Notes under the pieces: model-generated
Databases searched by the model: none
Told to the model about the DNA's origin: nothing
What the model saw: the letters and a program-made list of their open reading frames with translations, nothing else
From: Nanosynbacter sp963540705
GTDB lineage: Bacteria > Patescibacteriota > Saccharimonadia > Saccharimonadales > Saccharimonadaceae
Assembly (NCBI GenBank): GCA_963540705.1
Contig: CAUTQX010000037.1
Span: 1-6,827 of the forward strand
DNA length: 6,827 nucleotides
Direction of reading: 5' to 3'
Position numbers and translations under genes: made by a program
In this document: in pieces, positions 4,565-6,827 of the stretch
Numbering within the stretch: the first letter of the stretch is position 1
Layout: every line of letters starts with the position of its first letter

Positions 4565-6827
4565 AAAGTGTTCAAATAGAAATAAAAAACAGTTACGGTA
4601 TTGTTGATTTTAAACATAACTTCGAATATAAAGGCGACACGAAGGAGGGCTGTTGTAATTTCTACGGTCTGTATGCTCAAAATGGCACCATGAAATCGTC
4701 ATTTGCGAAGACTCTCCTTAACCGTAGCAAAGGATTGACGATATCTGATGAGATTTACAATATACTAGGTAGTTGTACTGTCTCGGGAATAGAACCAGAA
4801 AATATACTTTCATACCCTAGTTACGATGGGCGAGTGTATCTGTCTGAAAGCGCTACGCATCTTGTCGCCAATCAGGAAGCTAAGAAGGTTTACGCTGAGG
4901 CGTCGAAAGATGTTATTGAAGCGTTTAGTAAACTAAAATCCAAAATCTCAGAGGTAACAAAAACGAAAGACGATGACAGTGAAGTCGTCATCGAAGACTA
5001 TTACCGCAGATTTGTTAGTAAAGAGCGGGTGAATAGTGTTACATTGCCTGCGGTTATTGCATTATTAAAAGCCAATCTTTCTGGGATCAAGCAAGGTAAA
5101 ATACAGTTTTGTGATATACCATTAAGCGTATTTAACAGCGATAATTTTAGAAAATTTATAACCAAGGAAAAATATCGCAGGACTTTTGGTAGATTGGTAA
5201 AAGCTTACGATGAAATGCGCTCCTCTCCTACGTATTTCAGGGAAGGGTTTGATTCAAGTAGTGCTAGTAAATTAATAAAAGCGCTTGAAAAATCAAACTA
5301 TTTTAATGCGAAACACGAAGTTGTATTAAGAGACAATGAAGATAGAGCGACAAAGAATATAAACAGTAAAGAGGAGCTAGAGAATTATCTCAAAACAGAT
5401 CTTGATCGGATCATTGAAAAATATCCCAATCTTAGAGATGCGCTCAACCAACTTATAGCAGATTTTTCAGTTGGCACAAATGGCGAAGCGCGACGAATTA
5501 TTGAGGATAAATCACGCAGAGATATACTGCTATTTATGGGTGATGAGGATCGATTTTACAAAAATATGTGGTTCGGTTACTTGAGTGGGTGCGTTGAAGA
5601 GATTGAGAATCTACTGAAAGTTCATGATGATTCTAAAACAAAGATTGAAGAAGCTCTGAAAGAGGCAGATAAAGCTGATACAGAGTGGCAGGGTGTCATC
5701 AATATCTTTAATGATCGATTTAGTTCGCTGCCGTATAGGATAGATATTGCGAACAAGAAGGACGCGATAGTAGAAGACTTGGTATCACCAATCTTTGAGT
5801 TTAAGTTTAGAAATCCACGTAATCCTAGTATGCCATACAGGGAGCGTCCAGATAATTTAGGTCAGCTAAGTGTACTTGGTAGAGTTTTAAGCAACGGTGA
5901 ACGTAAAGCACTTTATTTGTTAAATATAATTTTTGATGTAAAAAAGAAGCTTAAGGATGGTGTAGATACCCTGCTAGTTCTGGATGACGTCGTAGAATCT
6001 TTTGACTACAGAAACAAATATGCATTTTTTGAATATCTACAGGAATTGGCATCTCAAAACAGTCACTTATATATTATTTCACTAACTCATAATTTTGATT
6101 TTTTCAGGCTTGTGTATGAAAAGTTATATCCGAAAAACGAGAAGCAGTTTAGGCTAGTTATTTCAGATGAGAATAATAACCTTAGTGCTGAAGAAATGTT
6201 TGATCCTCGTGTATTTGGAAATTATAAAAAAGATGCCGCTACGGACAAGTCTGCCTGGGTGACGATGATACCGTTTGCTAGAAATATTGTTGAATTTCAG
6301 CATGGCAAAACTCACGACGATTATAAAGAACTAACCAGGGCTCTTCATACTATGAGCAGCAACGTGACCGTAGGAGATGTTCAGCAATGCCTACAGTCCA
6401 TAATCTCAATTACTGACACGCCATTCGATAGATCGCTAAATATCCATAAGGCTATTATTTTGTATGCTAAAGAAGTGGCAGCTGACACATCCGATGGTTT
6501 TAGCCTAAAAGATAATCTAGTACTGGCTATCGGTACGCGCTTGTGTATAGAGCGATATATTATCAGTAAGATATCAGAAGAAGATTACAGGAATGCTGTA
6601 AGTAAAGAGCGCGACTTAACTCGTAAGTTACTTATACTTTATAGTAATAACTGCTCAGATCCAAAAAAGCAAACCCTCTCAAAAATGTTTAATAAAGCTG
6701 CGGCTATTGTTGATGGTACTATACATATTAATTCATTTATGTACGAGCCTTTGGTTGATATTGGTACGTGGGAGATGAAAAAGATGTTTAATGAAATATA
6801 TCACGAAACTAACCCTCTAGGAGAATT
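4561..6827 (+). CDS. Large AAA_13/SMC-like ABC ATPase, predicted defence protein (3' partial)
   Basis: The frame is open for 755 codons to the window edge. It has ABC-ATPase motifs split by a long insert, as in the PrrC/RloC-type AAA_13 group: a Walker A-like YAQNGTMKSSFAKT (38-51, Lys45), a signature LSNGERK (443-449), Walker B TLLVLDD (470-476) with a D-loop-like ESFDYRNK (479-486), and a switch histidine in SLTHNFDF (H510). Walker A is unusual, with Ala39 and Met44 where glycines are typical. The insert (about 100-430) is mostly helical, with coiled-coil-like stretches near 105-135 and 345-380. After the ATPase core comes a helical C-terminal part (about 535-755) containing IPFARNIVEFQH (R574, E578, H581) and RALH (H597), which could be a HEPN-like nuclease site or merely structural. 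The C-terminal NSFMYEPLVDI segment suggests that the natural end is near. No signal peptide is present. AGA/AGG make up about half of Arg codons, unlike hsdM. It probably works with the NYN protein. Confidence 0.88.
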   Translation, partial: MKSVQIEIKNSYGIVDFKHNFEYKGDTKEGCCNFYGLYAQNGTMKSSFAKTLLNRSKGLTISDEIYNILGSCTVSGIEPENILSYPSYDGRVYLSESATHLVANQEAKKVYAEASKDVIEAFSKLKSKISEVTKTKDDDSEVVIEDYYRRFVSKERVNSVTLPAVIALLKANLSGIKQGKIQFCDIPLSVFNSDNFRKFITKEKYRRTFGRLVKAYDEMRSSPTYFREGFDSSSASKLIKALEKSNYFNAKHEVVLRDNEDRATKNINSKEELENYLKTDLDRIIEKYPNLRDALNQLIADFSVGTNGEARRIIEDKSRRDILLFMGDEDRFYKNMWFGYLSGCVEEIENLLKVHDDSKTKIEEALKEADKADTEWQGVINIFNDRFSSLPYRIDIANKKDAIVEDLVSPIFEFKFRNPRNPSMPYRERPDNLGQLSVLGRVLSNGERKALYLLNIIFDVKKKLKDGVDTLLVLDDVVESFDYRNKYAFFEYLQELASQNSHLYIISLTHNFDFFRLVYEKLYPKNEKQFRLVISDENNNLSAEEMFDPRVFGNYKKDAATDKSAWVTMIPFARNIVEFQHGKTHDDYKELTRALHTMSSNVTVGDVQQCLQSIISITDTPFDRSLNIHKAIILYAKEVAADTSDGFSLKDNLVLAIGTRLCIERYIISKISEEDYRNAVSKERDLTRKLLILYSNNCSDPKKQTLSKMFNKAAAIVDGTIHINSFMYEPLVDIGTWEMKKMFNEIYHETNPLGE

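Noticed and set aside
4971..4993. Inverted repeat CGATGAC/GTCATCG in the ATPase gene
   Set aside because: Only seven pairs with a nine-base loop in Asp/Val-rich coding sequence and no T-run; expected by chance.
4561..6827. Assignment of the ATPase to Septu, Gabija or PARIS
   Set aside because: The partner here is a NYN protein rather than an HNH, UvrD-like or AriB partner, and the Walker A and D-loop forms do not let me place it in those systems by eye.

Overview
The window is about 6.8 kb from a low-GC bacterium with tightly packed genes, all on the plus strand. UGA acts as a real stop in the NYN gene and apparently in the gene entering from the left, which argues against the UGA-as-Gly or UGA-as-Trp codes. 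I cannot place the organism. A reduced candidate-phylum bacterium such as Saccharibacteria is only a guess from gene style. There is no tRNA, rRNA, CRISPR array or recognisable insertion sequence, and no gene-free stretch over 300 bases.

Layout: (1) The last 19 codons of an unidentified gene overlap, by an ATGA junction, a 582-residue, very acidic, low-complexity protein (58-1806) with a cysteine cluster near its N-terminus. I do not recognise it. (2) hsdM (1848-3431), an intact type I restriction-modification methyltransferase subunit, follows a TATAAT box so close to its ATG that the transcript may be leaderless. (3) A RhuM-family gene (3418-3933) overlaps the end of hsdM. It matches the family through about residue 118, then runs into unrelated sequence. 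(4) The 154 bases from 3772 to 3925 hold a promoter-like TTGACA/TATAAT pair, a small GC-rich hairpin with a T-run, and a strong ribosome binding site. (5) A NYN-domain protein (3926-4564) is followed, again by an ATGA overlap, by a large ABC-type ATPase (4561 to beyond the right edge) whose reading frame I translated by hand for 755 codons without a stop.

Interpretation: the right half looks like a defence island. RhuM genes commonly sit inside type I R-M loci between hsdM and hsdS/hsdR. Here a two-gene NYN nuclease plus ATPase cassette with its own promoter seems to have landed in rhuM and cut it short. hsdS and hsdR are not in view and may lie beyond the ATPase. A predicted RNase paired with an AAA_13-like ATPase next to hsdM recalls the PrrC anticodon nuclease, which guards a type I R-M system, but with different parts. 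This is the best candidate here for an undescribed system. The functional link is inference.
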